This document shows, one piece after another, positions 43,241-51,937 of a stretch of DNA of 64,000 nt. A program made the translations under genes and the position numbers. The notes beneath the pieces are model-generated. The model saw only the letters and a program-made list of their open reading frames with translations. It did no database searches and was not told the origin of the DNA. Each line of letters starts with the position of its first letter. Position 1 is the stretch's first letter. The DNA is from Rikenellaceae bacterium (GTDB lineage: Bacteria; Bacteroidota; Bacteroidia; Bacteroidales; Rikenellaceae), in assembly GCA_015060005.1 (NCBI GenBank), contig SUZI01000001.1, positions 434,001 through 498,000 on the forward strand, given 5' to 3'.

Positions 43241-45049
43241 ATGACCTTACGACACTTTTTGCTATCGCTGCTGATGGCGACGGTGTTTACTGCCTGCAAT
43301 CCATCGGAGGAGATTGATAACCAGCAGCCAACCGTACAGCCAGAGCCGGAACCAGAACCAGAGCCAGAGCCAGAAGCACCACAATTTAAGGTTGTGCTGA
43401 ACGAATTGTGTGGCAACAAGGCATACTATGGCAACAAATTTATCGAGCTTTTCAACGCAGGACCCGACGCTGCCGACATATCAAACTGGACTCTCCGCAA
43501 GTACGCTTCGGACGCTACCGATGTTGAGGGCGAGTACGATGTCTGTTGGCGTGCACTCAAGGGTATGACACTCGACGCAAAAGAATACTTGGTTTTAGAG
43601 TCTGATCAAACCGACCCTACAAAGGGCTTCAACGCAGGTCTATCGGCAAAGAAAGAGCTAAAGTTTGAATTGGTGAATGCCGAGGGCGAGGTTGTCGATA
43701 GGTTCCTCCGCGGCGAGGACAAGTCGCCTTTCGAGGAGAGGGAACTCCCCGAAAACAAGGAGGCATCGTTCTCCCGCGTACCAAACAGCATAGGCGACTT
43801 TGCATACGCTGCACCTACCCCGGGCAAGGTTAATGGCGAGTATATGGGCGACATCGAACACGTCGCTCCAGAGCCTGACCCCGAGCCAGAGCTCACCCAC
43901 TTTCCCGAGATTCGCATAATGGTCGAGGATGGTAAAAATGTCGAGAGTAAGGATTACTATCTCAATGCCGAGATTGCAATCAACTCGGGTGAGCAGACAC
44001 TCCTCTCAGCTACGGGACGCATAAAAGGGCGAGGTAATGCCACCTGGAACTACGAGAAGAAGCCATACAAGATAAAGTTCGATGAGAAGCAGGGGCCATT
44101 TGGTTTTGCAGCCAACAAGGAATGGGTGTTGCTCGCAGAGTATTGCGATAAGTCGCTCCTGCGTAGTGCCTATATGTTTGAGCTCGCCCGCACCGCAGGT
44201 CTGCCTTACCCACAGAACTACCGCCACGTACAACTCTTCCTCAACAATGAGTATGTCGGTTTGTATCTGCTCACCGACCAGGTGGAGAAGAAGTCCAACC
44301 GTGTCGAGATAGAGGATGACGGTTTCCTTTTTGAGAACGACAACTACTACTTTATGGAGCCTGTTCAGTTCCAGACAACCCTCCGCCAATATTGGTACAC
44401 GTTCAAATACCCCGATGCCGATGATGGCGAGATTGTCAAGGGCGACGACAACTACAACTTCATCAGTGGCTTTATGAATGACTTTGAGGCTGCACTCTAT
44501 GGCGACAACTTCAAAGACCCCGAAACAGGCTACCGCAAGTATATCGATGTGGAGTGCTTCGCCAAGTGGTTCTTAGTGCAGGAGCTCATCGCCAACCTTG
44601 AGCCTAATCTGTACTATGTACTCCCTTCACGCAATGCTAAGTTGCAGATAGCTCCCGTATGGGATGCCGAGTGGAGTATGGGACTCGCCTATCGCCCCGA
44701 TGAGAATACAGGCTGGTTACTCCCACCACAACAGCCCGACAGATACCAGGCTATATGGAGTCAGTGGAAGTATTTCGGTCGTCTATTCCAAGATGACTAC
44801 TTCGTAGGCGTTGTACAAGCAGAGTGGGAGAGGCTCAAGCCTCTCATCCCAGCCTTCCAGAGCAAGATGACACAGGTCGCAAATAGTATCAGTGTAGAGC
44901 AAGCCTATAACTTTGGCAGATGGAACATCCTCGGTCAATATATCAGCGTAGGGCTGATTAACTTCGCCATCTGGGACGAGGAGAGGAGCTATGTAGAACT
45001 ATTCTTTGCCGACAGAGTCGCGTGGCTCGACAGCTACATCTACCTGTAG
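43241..45049 (+). CDS. Lipoprotein with lamin-tail domain and CotH kinase-like domain
   Basis: Lipobox TVFTACNPS; PEPEPEPEPE linker; VVLNELCGNKAYYGNKFIELFNAGPDAADISNWTLRKY (LTD); RIKGRGNATWNYEKKPYKIKF...LFLNNEYVGLYLLTDQVEKKSNRVEI...IAPVWDAEWSMG (CotH). ATG at 43241 preferred. Confidence 0.92.
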   Translation: MTLRHFLLSLLMATVFTACNPSEEIDNQQPTVQPEPEPEPEPEPEAPQFKVVLNELCGNKAYYGNKFIELFNAGPDAADISNWTLRKYASDATDVEGEYDVCWRALKGMTLDAKEYLVLESDQTDPTKGFNAGLSAKKELKFELVNAEGEVVDRFLRGEDKSPFEERELPENKEASFSRVPNSIGDFAYAAPTPGKVNGEYMGDIEHVAPEPDPEPELTHFPEIRIMVEDGKNVESKDYYLNAEIAINSGEQTLLSATGRIKGRGNATWNYEKKPYKIKFDEKQGPFGFAANKEWVLLAEYCDKSLLRSAYMFELARTAGLPYPQNYRHVQLFLNNEYVGLYLLTDQVEKKSNRVEIEDDGFLFENDNYYFMEPVQFQTTLRQYWYTFKYPDADDGEIVKGDDNYNFISGFMNDFEAALYGDNFKDPETGYRKYIDVECFAKWFLVQELIANLEPNLYYVLPSRNAKLQIAPVWDAEWSMGLAYRPDENTGWLLPPQQPDRYQAIWSQWKYFGRLFQDDYFVGVVQAEWERLKPLIPAFQSKMTQVANSISVEQAYNFGRWNILGQYISVGLINFAIWDEERSYVELFFADRVAWLDSYIYL

Positions 45050-45073
45050 CATCACAACACTATATCACACAAG

Positions 45074-45101
45074 AATGCAGTCCTTCGGGGCTGCATTTTT
45101 T
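45074..45101 (+). terminator. Terminator after the LTD/CotH gene
   Basis: ATGCAGtccttcggggCTGCATTTTTT. Confidence 0.85.
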
Positions 45102-45172
45102 ATGCAATGACACAAACTGTCAAAAAACCATCATACCTTTGCACAAAAGAATAAATTACAAACCACCAATCT

Positions 45173-45580
45173 ATGATAGCAGAATTTGCAGAGTGGCTCA
45201 ACAAGCAGCCTAAAGAGAAACGAGCTCAAATCATCAATCAGTTTGTTTATGTCTATAACACCGAGCCCTATAAGGGCGAGATTGCTCTTTTGAAACGTAC
45301 ATTAGCTAAGAAGGAGCAGGAGATAGGTGAGCTCAAATCCTATTGCGACGAGCTTATATATAAAGCATCGCACCCCTCTCTGCAACAACTCTATGTGCAA
45401 TCGTGCCACGAGCCTGTCATCGAAGAGGCGAAGAAGCGAATCACCGCAGCTTTCCTATATAAAAGTCTATGCGACATCAATGCCGCACTTCGCAAGGATA
45501 GATCCTTCTACCACAAAGAGACTATAAGGTTGGGGTTGGAGATGGCTAAACTACAGCAACAAATCTACAGTAAGGAATAG
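45173..45580 (+). CDS. Hypothetical protein, predicted helical/coiled coil
   Basis: 135 aa ORF with promoter-like CATACCTTTG upstream; EIALLKRTLAKKEQEIGELKSYCDEL. Confidence 0.6.
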   Translation: MIAEFAEWLNKQPKEKRAQIINQFVYVYNTEPYKGEIALLKRTLAKKEQEIGELKSYCDELIYKASHPSLQQLYVQSCHEPVIEEAKKRITAAFLYKSLCDINAALRKDRSFYHKETIRLGLEMAKLQQQIYSKE

Positions 45581-45625
45581 CAGATATTTGTTGTATAAAC
45601 TTCAAAGAAGCTCTATATGCACAAG

Positions 45626-45787
45626 AAAGGCGTTACCCCTCGGGCAACGCCTTCAATATTCAACTCAGTTTTCAGGAGGTGTTTTAGAATAGGGATTTCA
45701 AGGCTCGCGATGTCCGAAAAACCGCAGCATACTCAGCGTATGTGAGGATTTTGAGGCGGAGCACAACGCAGAAATCACATTATAAAA
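45626..45787 (+). repeat. Dispersed intergenic repeat, divergent copy C, with hairpin at 45626-45654
   Basis: AAGGCGTT...AACGCCTT hairpin. Downstream GTCCGAAAAACCGCAGCATACTCAGCGTATGTGAGGATTTTGAGGCGGAGCACAACGCAGAAATCACATTATA resembles copy A (minus strand) and copy B. Confidence 0.6.
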
Positions 45788-45800
45788 CAACTCCAAGTAT

Positions 45801-46796
45801 TTACTCTACGCGACCTGCAGAACCCAAAACATTCTCGCACTTGTGCATATAGAGCTTCTTCAACTCATCACGTGCTGGGCCCAAGTACTTACGTGGGTCG
45901 AACTCTGCTGGGTTGTCAACGAATACCTTACGTACCATTGCAGTCATAGCCAGACGACCGTCAGAGTCGATGTTAATCTTACATACAGCACTCTTAGCAG
46001 CCTTACGCAACTGCTCCTCTGGAATACCTACTGCGTCCTTCAATGCACCACCGTGAGTGTTGATAATCTTCACATACTCCTGTGGTACTGATGATGAGCC
46101 GTGGAGTACGATAGGGAAGCCTGGCAACTGCTCCTCGATAGCCTCCAGGATGTCGAAACGCAATGGTGGTGGGAGAAGGATACCATCCTCGTTACGAGTA
46201 CACTGCTCTGGCTTAAACTTGTTAGCACCGTGTGAAGTACCGATTGAGATAGCCAAAGAGTCAACGCCTGTCTTAGTTACGAAGTCTACAACCTCCTCTG
46301 GACGTGTGTAGTGAGCAACCTCTGAAGATACCTCATCCTCAACGCCTGCCAATACACCCAACTCACCCTCAACTGTTACGTCGAACTGGTGTGCGTAGTC
46401 AACAACCTGCTTTGTGAGAGCTACGTTCTCGTCGTATGGGAGGTGTGAGCCATCGATCATCACTGAAGAGAAGCCCATATCGATACAGTTCTTACACAAC
46501 TCGAAAGAGTTACCGTGGTCGAGGTGCAATACGATAGGAATATTCTTACCCAACTCCTTAGCATACTCAACAGCACCCTGTGCCATATAACGCAACAGTG
46601 TCTGGTTAGCATACTTACGAGCACCTGAAGATACCTGCAAAATAACAGGTGATGAGCACTCTACGCAAGCTGAGATAATAGCCTGCATCTGCTCCATATT
46701 GTTGAAGTTGAATGCTGGGATAGCATAACCTCCCTCGATTGCCTTCTTGAACATCTCACGGGTGTTCACAAGACCCAAATCTTTGTAAGATACCAT
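45801..46796 (-). CDS. fba: Class II fructose-bisphosphate aldolase
   Basis: YAIPAFNFNNMEQMQAIISAC; IPIVLHLDHGNSFELCKNCIDMGFSSVMIDGSHLPYDEN; VEGELGVLAGVEDEV; PIVLHGSSSVPQEY. Confidence 0.95.
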   Translation of the reverse strand: MVSYKDLGLVNTREMFKKAIEGGYAIPAFNFNNMEQMQAIISACVECSSPVILQVSSGARKYANQTLLRYMAQGAVEYAKELGKNIPIVLHLDHGNSFELCKNCIDMGFSSVMIDGSHLPYDENVALTKQVVDYAHQFDVTVEGELGVLAGVEDEVSSEVAHYTRPEEVVDFVTKTGVDSLAISIGTSHGANKFKPEQCTRNEDGILLPPPLRFDILEAIEEQLPGFPIVLHGSSSVPQEYVKIINTHGGALKDAVGIPEEQLRKAAKSAVCKINIDSDGRLAMTAMVRKVFVDNPAEFDPRKYLGPARDELKKLYMHKCENVLGSAGRVE

Positions 46797-46985
46797 AATT
46801 GTTTTGTTTTATTTTTGAAAGTTAAATGTTTGTTCCTGCTCAGAAGTGTCGCCACCTAAAAACGATAGCTCCACACTTTGGACGATGCAAAGATATAAAT
46901 TATTCCTCATTATTAAAATTTTTTCACTATTAATACTTTGTATTAATGTCAAATTTTGTTTTTCTTCGCTACGAACAGCCGTTTT

Positions 46986-47861
46986 CTATTGTATGAGCAT
47001 CGTGCCTTTATCGAAATCAAACACCACGGGCGAAGAGAAGAATCTTGTGCCCAGAAAGCCCAACTGCTTGATACTTTGCATTTTATCCGTAACACCTATG
47101 GATATGTCGTGATACTCCCTTCCAAACAGGCATACGTCATTTGCATAGATACCCTGAGCCACCACTTCGCCCTGCTTGTTGTAGGCATCCTTGAGCTCTA
47201 TTTCCCCATTTTCTATCGCCCTTGTCAAACTCGCGTGCTGCTTGAGCAGAAACAACAGCGAGGGATTACCAAAATCTACTATCAGATTACCCTTAACGTT
47301 CGCTCTTCCTTTCGATGTCGTCATCCTGACCGAAGCTTTAACAAGCGGAAAACCTAACTCCTTATCGAACGACAAACGGAACTTTTCAGCACCACGGCAC
47401 TTCTTTGCTTCACCTACCTGCAAATAGCCTTCGGACAAATCTACGGTAACCACCCTTCGCTTCGAGGCAGCATCTTTGAGATATTGTATCGGAATGCTTA
47501 CACCATCGTAGTCCGCCAACACAAATATAGGTCCATCATACTCCGCATTTCCAATCTTCACCACCCCTTCCGCACGATATATGATGTCGTAGAGCTTATT
47601 GAGCAGACGTATCTTCTGCTGCGATGGCTCAAACGTAATTTCACTCTCAATGAGACATTTTTCGTAGACACTCTCTCCCACAAGCAATGCAGGTATTCCC
47701 GACTCCACCATCAAATCTGCAGGCACATCGTTGATTGTCGCCGTGAAATAATAGTGTCCACCTCGCTTCTCCAAGCCAAAACGCTCCTGTGCAAAGATAT
47801 CTGTCGCACCGAGTACGGTTAATGCGACAATAGCCACTAACAGCAGTTTAATCCTCCTCAT
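46986..47861 (-). CDS. Secreted retropepsin-like protein with degenerate catalytic motifs
   Basis: Signal peptide; two lobes with VPADLMVESGIPALLVG and GNLIVDFGNPSLLFL; C-terminal LGFLGTRFFSSPVVFDFDKGTMLIQ resembles bacterial aspartyl protease families. Confidence 0.55.
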   Translation of the reverse strand: MRRIKLLLVAIVALTVLGATDIFAQERFGLEKRGGHYYFTATINDVPADLMVESGIPALLVGESVYEKCLIESEITFEPSQQKIRLLNKLYDIIYRAEGVVKIGNAEYDGPIFVLADYDGVSIPIQYLKDAASKRRVVTVDLSEGYLQVGEAKKCRGAEKFRLSFDKELGFPLVKASVRMTTSKGRANVKGNLIVDFGNPSLLFLLKQHASLTRAIENGEIELKDAYNKQGEVVAQGIYANDVCLFGREYHDISIGVTDKMQSIKQLGFLGTRFFSSPVVFDFDKGTMLIQ

Positions 47862-48085
47862 AGCAAAATGATTATTTCACACAAAGTTATTAAATTTCCA
47901 GCAACATCCGCCACATTTAACCAAGAAATTACCATATCACCCAAGCCACAAATATCGCCACCCCATCACCACATCTCAGCTGCCAATCACTTTCTATATC
48001 AAAAAAATCAGCAATAATACCACTCGCCACGAAAAAATCGTTATCTTTGTAATGGTGGCAAAACTTGTTTTGCATTTAATGCGAT

Positions 48086-48149
48086 ACGTCATTCCCCGAC
48101 TTGTGGGGTGTGTGGAGCAAAGTAATAAATAACACGTCATTCCCCGACT
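48086..48149. repeat. Two direct copies of ACGTCATTCCCCGACT in the 5' region of the GH78 gene
   Basis: Exact 16-bp copies at 48086-48101 and 48134-48149 (48-bp period). Confidence 0.75.
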
Positions 48150-48209
48150 CACGCAGTGAGGCGATGGGAATCTACCTTTTACAAAGTGAAAACTAAAAAC
48201 TCAAAGATA

Positions 48210-50891
48210 ATGAAACGTCTATTACTTCTTCTTTGCCTTGTGTGGGCAATGCCTACAATGGCACAAGTAACACTCTCGGAGTTAAAGGTAAACCACCTCG
48301 CAGAGCCCGAGGGCGTGGTGGATGACCAGCCCGTATTCAGCTGGATTATCTCCTCAGCGGAGCGTGGTGTGAGCCAATCGGCATACGAAATCGTGGTCTA
48401 CGAGGGCAATAGCCGCGTGTGGTCGTCGGGCAAGGTCGCATCCGACAACTCTATCACAGCACCTTACGAGGGCAAGCCTCTCCGCTCGAGTACTCGCTAC
48501 ACCTGGCGTGTACGCGTGTGGGACAACACGGGCAAGGTGTCGAAATGGGCAAGCAGCACATTCCTCACAGGACTCTACTCAAAGGATGAGTGGCAGGCAA
48601 AGTGGATTGAGCCTAAATTGCAGGATGACCGCTCACCACTTCTGCGTAAGTCGTTCACTCTCAAGAAAAAAGTCGCTTCGGCTGTAATGCACGTTACGGC
48701 ACACGGCCTCTACGAGGCTTCGCTCAATGGCGAGAAGGTGGGCGATGCTCTGCTCACTCCGGGCTGGACAGCCTACAACAAACGTCTGCAATATCAGACC
48801 TACGACGTTACGGATATGCTCTCACGTGGCGAGAATGTCTTCGGACTGGAGCTTGGCTACGGCTGGTATCATAGCCGTATGTGCTTCCACGACCGCAAGG
48901 ACCGCTATATGTACAACATCCATCAGGTGGGTGCTTTGGCTCAAATCAACATAACCTATACCGACGGCACTAAGGAGTGCATCGTAACCGACTCATCGTG
49001 GGTAGCCTCTACGGGTGAGATTCTCCACTCTACGCTCTACGACGGCGAGATAACAGATGGCCGCCTTGAGAAGCAGGGCTGGAACACCACAGCCTACGAT
49101 GCATCGGCTTGGGAGGCTGTGAATGAGGCAGAGTACTCGCTCGACGAGTTGGTCGCATCGGAGTCCGAGCAGGTCAAGGTACGCCAGAGAGTAAAGCCCG
49201 TAGCTCTTATCACCACCCCTGCGGGCGAGAAGGTGCTGGACTTCGGTCAGAACTTGGTCGGACACGAGGTTGTCAAGGTAAATGGCAAGGCGGGACAGGA
49301 GATACTCTTCTCTCACGCCGAGGTACTCGACGAGAAGGGCAACTTCTACACCATTAACCTCCGCACCGCCAAGGCTCAACGTCGCCACATCTGCACCGAT
49401 GGCGAGCAGACCATCACGACGAAGTTTACGTGGTATGGCTTCCGCTATCTTAAGGTCGAGGGCATCGAGGATATCAACCTCGAGGATTTTGAGGCAGAGG
49501 TCATCTTCTCCGACTTTTCGGAGATAGGCGACTTCACATCGTCAAATCAGCTTGTCAACCAGCTCCAGAGCAATATCCGTTGGGGTATGCGTGGCAACTT
49601 TGTCGATGTACCAACCGACTGCCCACAGCGTGATGAGCGTATGGGCTGGACGGGCGACGCCAACGTATTCTTCCGCACAGCATCATTCTTGGGCGACGTG
49701 CAGAACTTCTTCATCAAGTGGCTACGTGATTTGGCTCTCGACCAGTGGCCTGGTGGCGAGATTACCGACTTGGTGCCTTGCATCCCTGGCTGGATGGGTG
49801 CAGGTCGTACGGTATGGGCTGACGCCGGTGTAACAATCCCATGGCAGCACTATATGGCATATGGTGATAAGCGAGTGTTGGAGAATCAGTACGAGAGTAT
49901 GAAGCGATGGATTGACTATATGTTCGGCAACTGCAACAACTACCTATGGAACACAGGCTGGCATTATGGCGACTGGCTCTTTTACAGTGCCGACAATGAC
50001 TTTGGTGGCGACTCGGCTGTAACCTACCGTCCACTCATCCAGCAGTGCTTTATGGTACGCTCTGCCGAGCAGTTTGTCGAGGCGGCAAAGGTCTTGGGCA
50101 AGGATGACGTGGCACGTCGCTATGCACGCACCGTCGAGAAGTGTAAGGAGGCATTCTGCCGAGCATACCTCACCCCGGGTGGCTACCTTGTGTCGAACAC
50201 CCAGACCGCCTATGCCATAGCTCTTGAGTTCGATATGGTACCCGACGAGGTACGTCCCGTTTTGGCACAACGCCTCGCCGACGAGGTACGTCGCTACGGA
50301 CATATCACCACAGGCTTTGCGGGCACACCTTTCATCTGCCACGCCCTGAGCAACAACGGTTACACCGACTTAGCATACCACCTGCTCCTGCACGAGGGTT
50401 ATCCGGGCTGGTTATACTCTGTTAAGATGGGTGGCACAACCATCTGGGAGCTGTGGGACTCTATGAAGCCCGACCGCACCATTCCCGACACCGGTATGAA
50501 CTCGTTCAACCACTACTCTAAGGGTGCTATCGGCGACTGGCTCTATCGTGAGGCTGTCGGTCTGAAGGAGACTTCGGCAGGCTATAAGAGCTTTATGGTG
50601 CAGCCAAAGATGGGTGGCGGCTTCAGCCATATGGCTGCCTCTACCGTAACACCTTATGGTAAGGCATCTGCCGACTGGCGTTTCGAGGGTGGTCGCTTCA
50701 AGTTAGATGTTACCGTTCCGGTGAACACCACCGCCGAAGTATATGTTCCTTCGCACGCCGCCGAGATTGTTAAGTTGGACGGTGTGAAAGTCGAGGAGCA
50801 CTCAGCCGTTAAGGTCTTGGGTAACGATGGCAGCTACACCCACCTGCAAGTAGGCTCCGGAGAGTACAGCTTCAGAGTATTGTGGGATTAA
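48210..50891 (+). CDS. Glycoside hydrolase family 78 alpha-L-rhamnosidase
   Basis: Signal MKRLLLLLCLVWAMPTMAQ; SWIISSAERGVSQSAYEI; NFVDVPTDCPQRDERMGWTGDANVFFRTASF; TTIWELWDSMKPD...MNSFNHYSKGAIGDWLYREAVGL. ATG at 48210 preferred. Confidence 0.96.
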   Translation: MKRLLLLLCLVWAMPTMAQVTLSELKVNHLAEPEGVVDDQPVFSWIISSAERGVSQSAYEIVVYEGNSRVWSSGKVASDNSITAPYEGKPLRSSTRYTWRVRVWDNTGKVSKWASSTFLTGLYSKDEWQAKWIEPKLQDDRSPLLRKSFTLKKKVASAVMHVTAHGLYEASLNGEKVGDALLTPGWTAYNKRLQYQTYDVTDMLSRGENVFGLELGYGWYHSRMCFHDRKDRYMYNIHQVGALAQINITYTDGTKECIVTDSSWVASTGEILHSTLYDGEITDGRLEKQGWNTTAYDASAWEAVNEAEYSLDELVASESEQVKVRQRVKPVALITTPAGEKVLDFGQNLVGHEVVKVNGKAGQEILFSHAEVLDEKGNFYTINLRTAKAQRRHICTDGEQTITTKFTWYGFRYLKVEGIEDINLEDFEAEVIFSDFSEIGDFTSSNQLVNQLQSNIRWGMRGNFVDVPTDCPQRDERMGWTGDANVFFRTASFLGDVQNFFIKWLRDLALDQWPGGEITDLVPCIPGWMGAGRTVWADAGVTIPWQHYMAYGDKRVLENQYESMKRWIDYMFGNCNNYLWNTGWHYGDWLFYSADNDFGGDSAVTYRPLIQQCFMVRSAEQFVEAAKVLGKDDVARRYARTVEKCKEAFCRAYLTPGGYLVSNTQTAYAIALEFDMVPDEVRPVLAQRLADEVRRYGHITTGFAGTPFICHALSNNGYTDLAYHLLLHEGYPGWLYSVKMGGTTIWELWDSMKPDRTIPDTGMNSFNHYSKGAIGDWLYREAVGLKETSAGYKSFMVQPKMGGGFSHMAASTVTPYGKASADWRFEGGRFKLDVTVPVNTTAEVYVPSHAAEIVKLDGVKVEEHSAVKVLGNDGSYTHLQVGSGEYSFRVLWD

Positions 50892-50902
50892 GAAAACTGA
50901 AA

Positions 50903-50927
50903 AATTTTGAATTTTGAATTTTGAATT
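50903..50927. repeat. 7-bp tandem repeat (AATTTTG)x3.6 upstream of the GH43-like gene
   Basis: AATTTTG AATTTTG AATTTTG AATT. Confidence 0.85.
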
Positions 50928-50940
50928 ATAAAATTAATAT

Positions 50941-51909
50941 ATGAAACATCTTCTTCCGTTCATTGTTCTGCTCGCTGCGGCATGCACTCCTGCGACTAAC
51001 ACCGTAACAAAGTCGGGCAACCCTATCTTCGAGGGCACGTATGCCGACCCCGAGGGCGTAGTGTTTGGCGACGAGTGTTGGATTTATCCTACGTGGTCGG
51101 TCAATTATGATGAGCAGCTCCACTTCGACGCCTTCTCCTCTAAGGACTTGGTACATTGGACCAAGCACGAACGTATCATCGACTCCTCTCGCGTCAAGTG
51201 GGCACGTCGTGCTATGTGGGCACCTGCCGCTGTTGAGAAAGATGGCAAATACTACCTCTTCTTCGCAGCTAACGATGTTCACGAGGGTGAGATAGGAGGT
51301 ATCGGCGTAGCTGTTGCCGACTCCCCCGCAGGACCTTTCGAGGATATGTTGGGTAAACCTCTCATTGGCGAGATTATCAACGGAGCACAGCCTATCGACC
51401 AATATGTCTTTAAGGATAAGGATGGCTCATACTATATGTACTATGGCGGTTGGGGACACTGCAACATCTGCCGCCTTGCCGACGACTTCGGCTCTGTGGT
51501 ACCTTTCGACGATGGCGAGATGTTCAAGGAGGTTACTCCCGAGGGCTATGTCGAGGGCCCATTTATGTTTATCCACAACGACAAATACTATTTTATGTGG
51601 TCCGAGGGTGGCTGGACAGGACCCGACTACCGTGTCGCCTATGCCATTGCCGACTCGCCTTTTGGTCCTTTCGTGCGTCGCGATGTCATCCTCCGCACCG
51701 ATGAGAATGTGGCAACGGGTGCAGGCCACCACTCTGTGGTATATAACGAGCGTAGCGACAAATACTATATCATCTATCATCGCCACCCATTGGACTCGAC
51801 CGATGGTAACAACCGCGTAACCTGCATCGAGCAGATGCACTTCGACGCCGAGGGCAATATTCTCCCCGTGAAGCTCACTTTCGAGGGTGTCGCCGCCGAT
51901 AGATTTTAA
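50941..51909 (+). CDS. Glycoside hydrolase family 43-like lipoprotein
   Basis: Lipobox LLAAACTPA; GTYADPEGVVFGDECWIYPTW; RAMWAPAAVEKDGKYYLFFAAN; EGPFMFIHNDKYYFMWSEGG; GAGHHSVVYN. Confidence 0.92.
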   Translation: MKHLLPFIVLLAAACTPATNTVTKSGNPIFEGTYADPEGVVFGDECWIYPTWSVNYDEQLHFDAFSSKDLVHWTKHERIIDSSRVKWARRAMWAPAAVEKDGKYYLFFAANDVHEGEIGGIGVAVADSPAGPFEDMLGKPLIGEIINGAQPIDQYVFKDKDGSYYMYYGGWGHCNICRLADDFGSVVPFDDGEMFKEVTPEGYVEGPFMFIHNDKYYFMWSEGGWTGPDYRVAYAIADSPFGPFVRRDVILRTDENVATGAGHHSVVYNERSDKYYIIYHRHPLDSTDGNNRVTCIEQMHFDAEGNILPVKLTFEGVAADRF

Positions 51910-51937
51910 TTTCACCATTAAATAAAACCCAAGGAGT

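Noticed and set aside
43330-43385. Simple-sequence tract ccagagccagagcc
   Set aside because: Encodes an in-frame PEPEPEPE linker common in secreted lipoproteins; not a separate repeat element, though slippage is possible.
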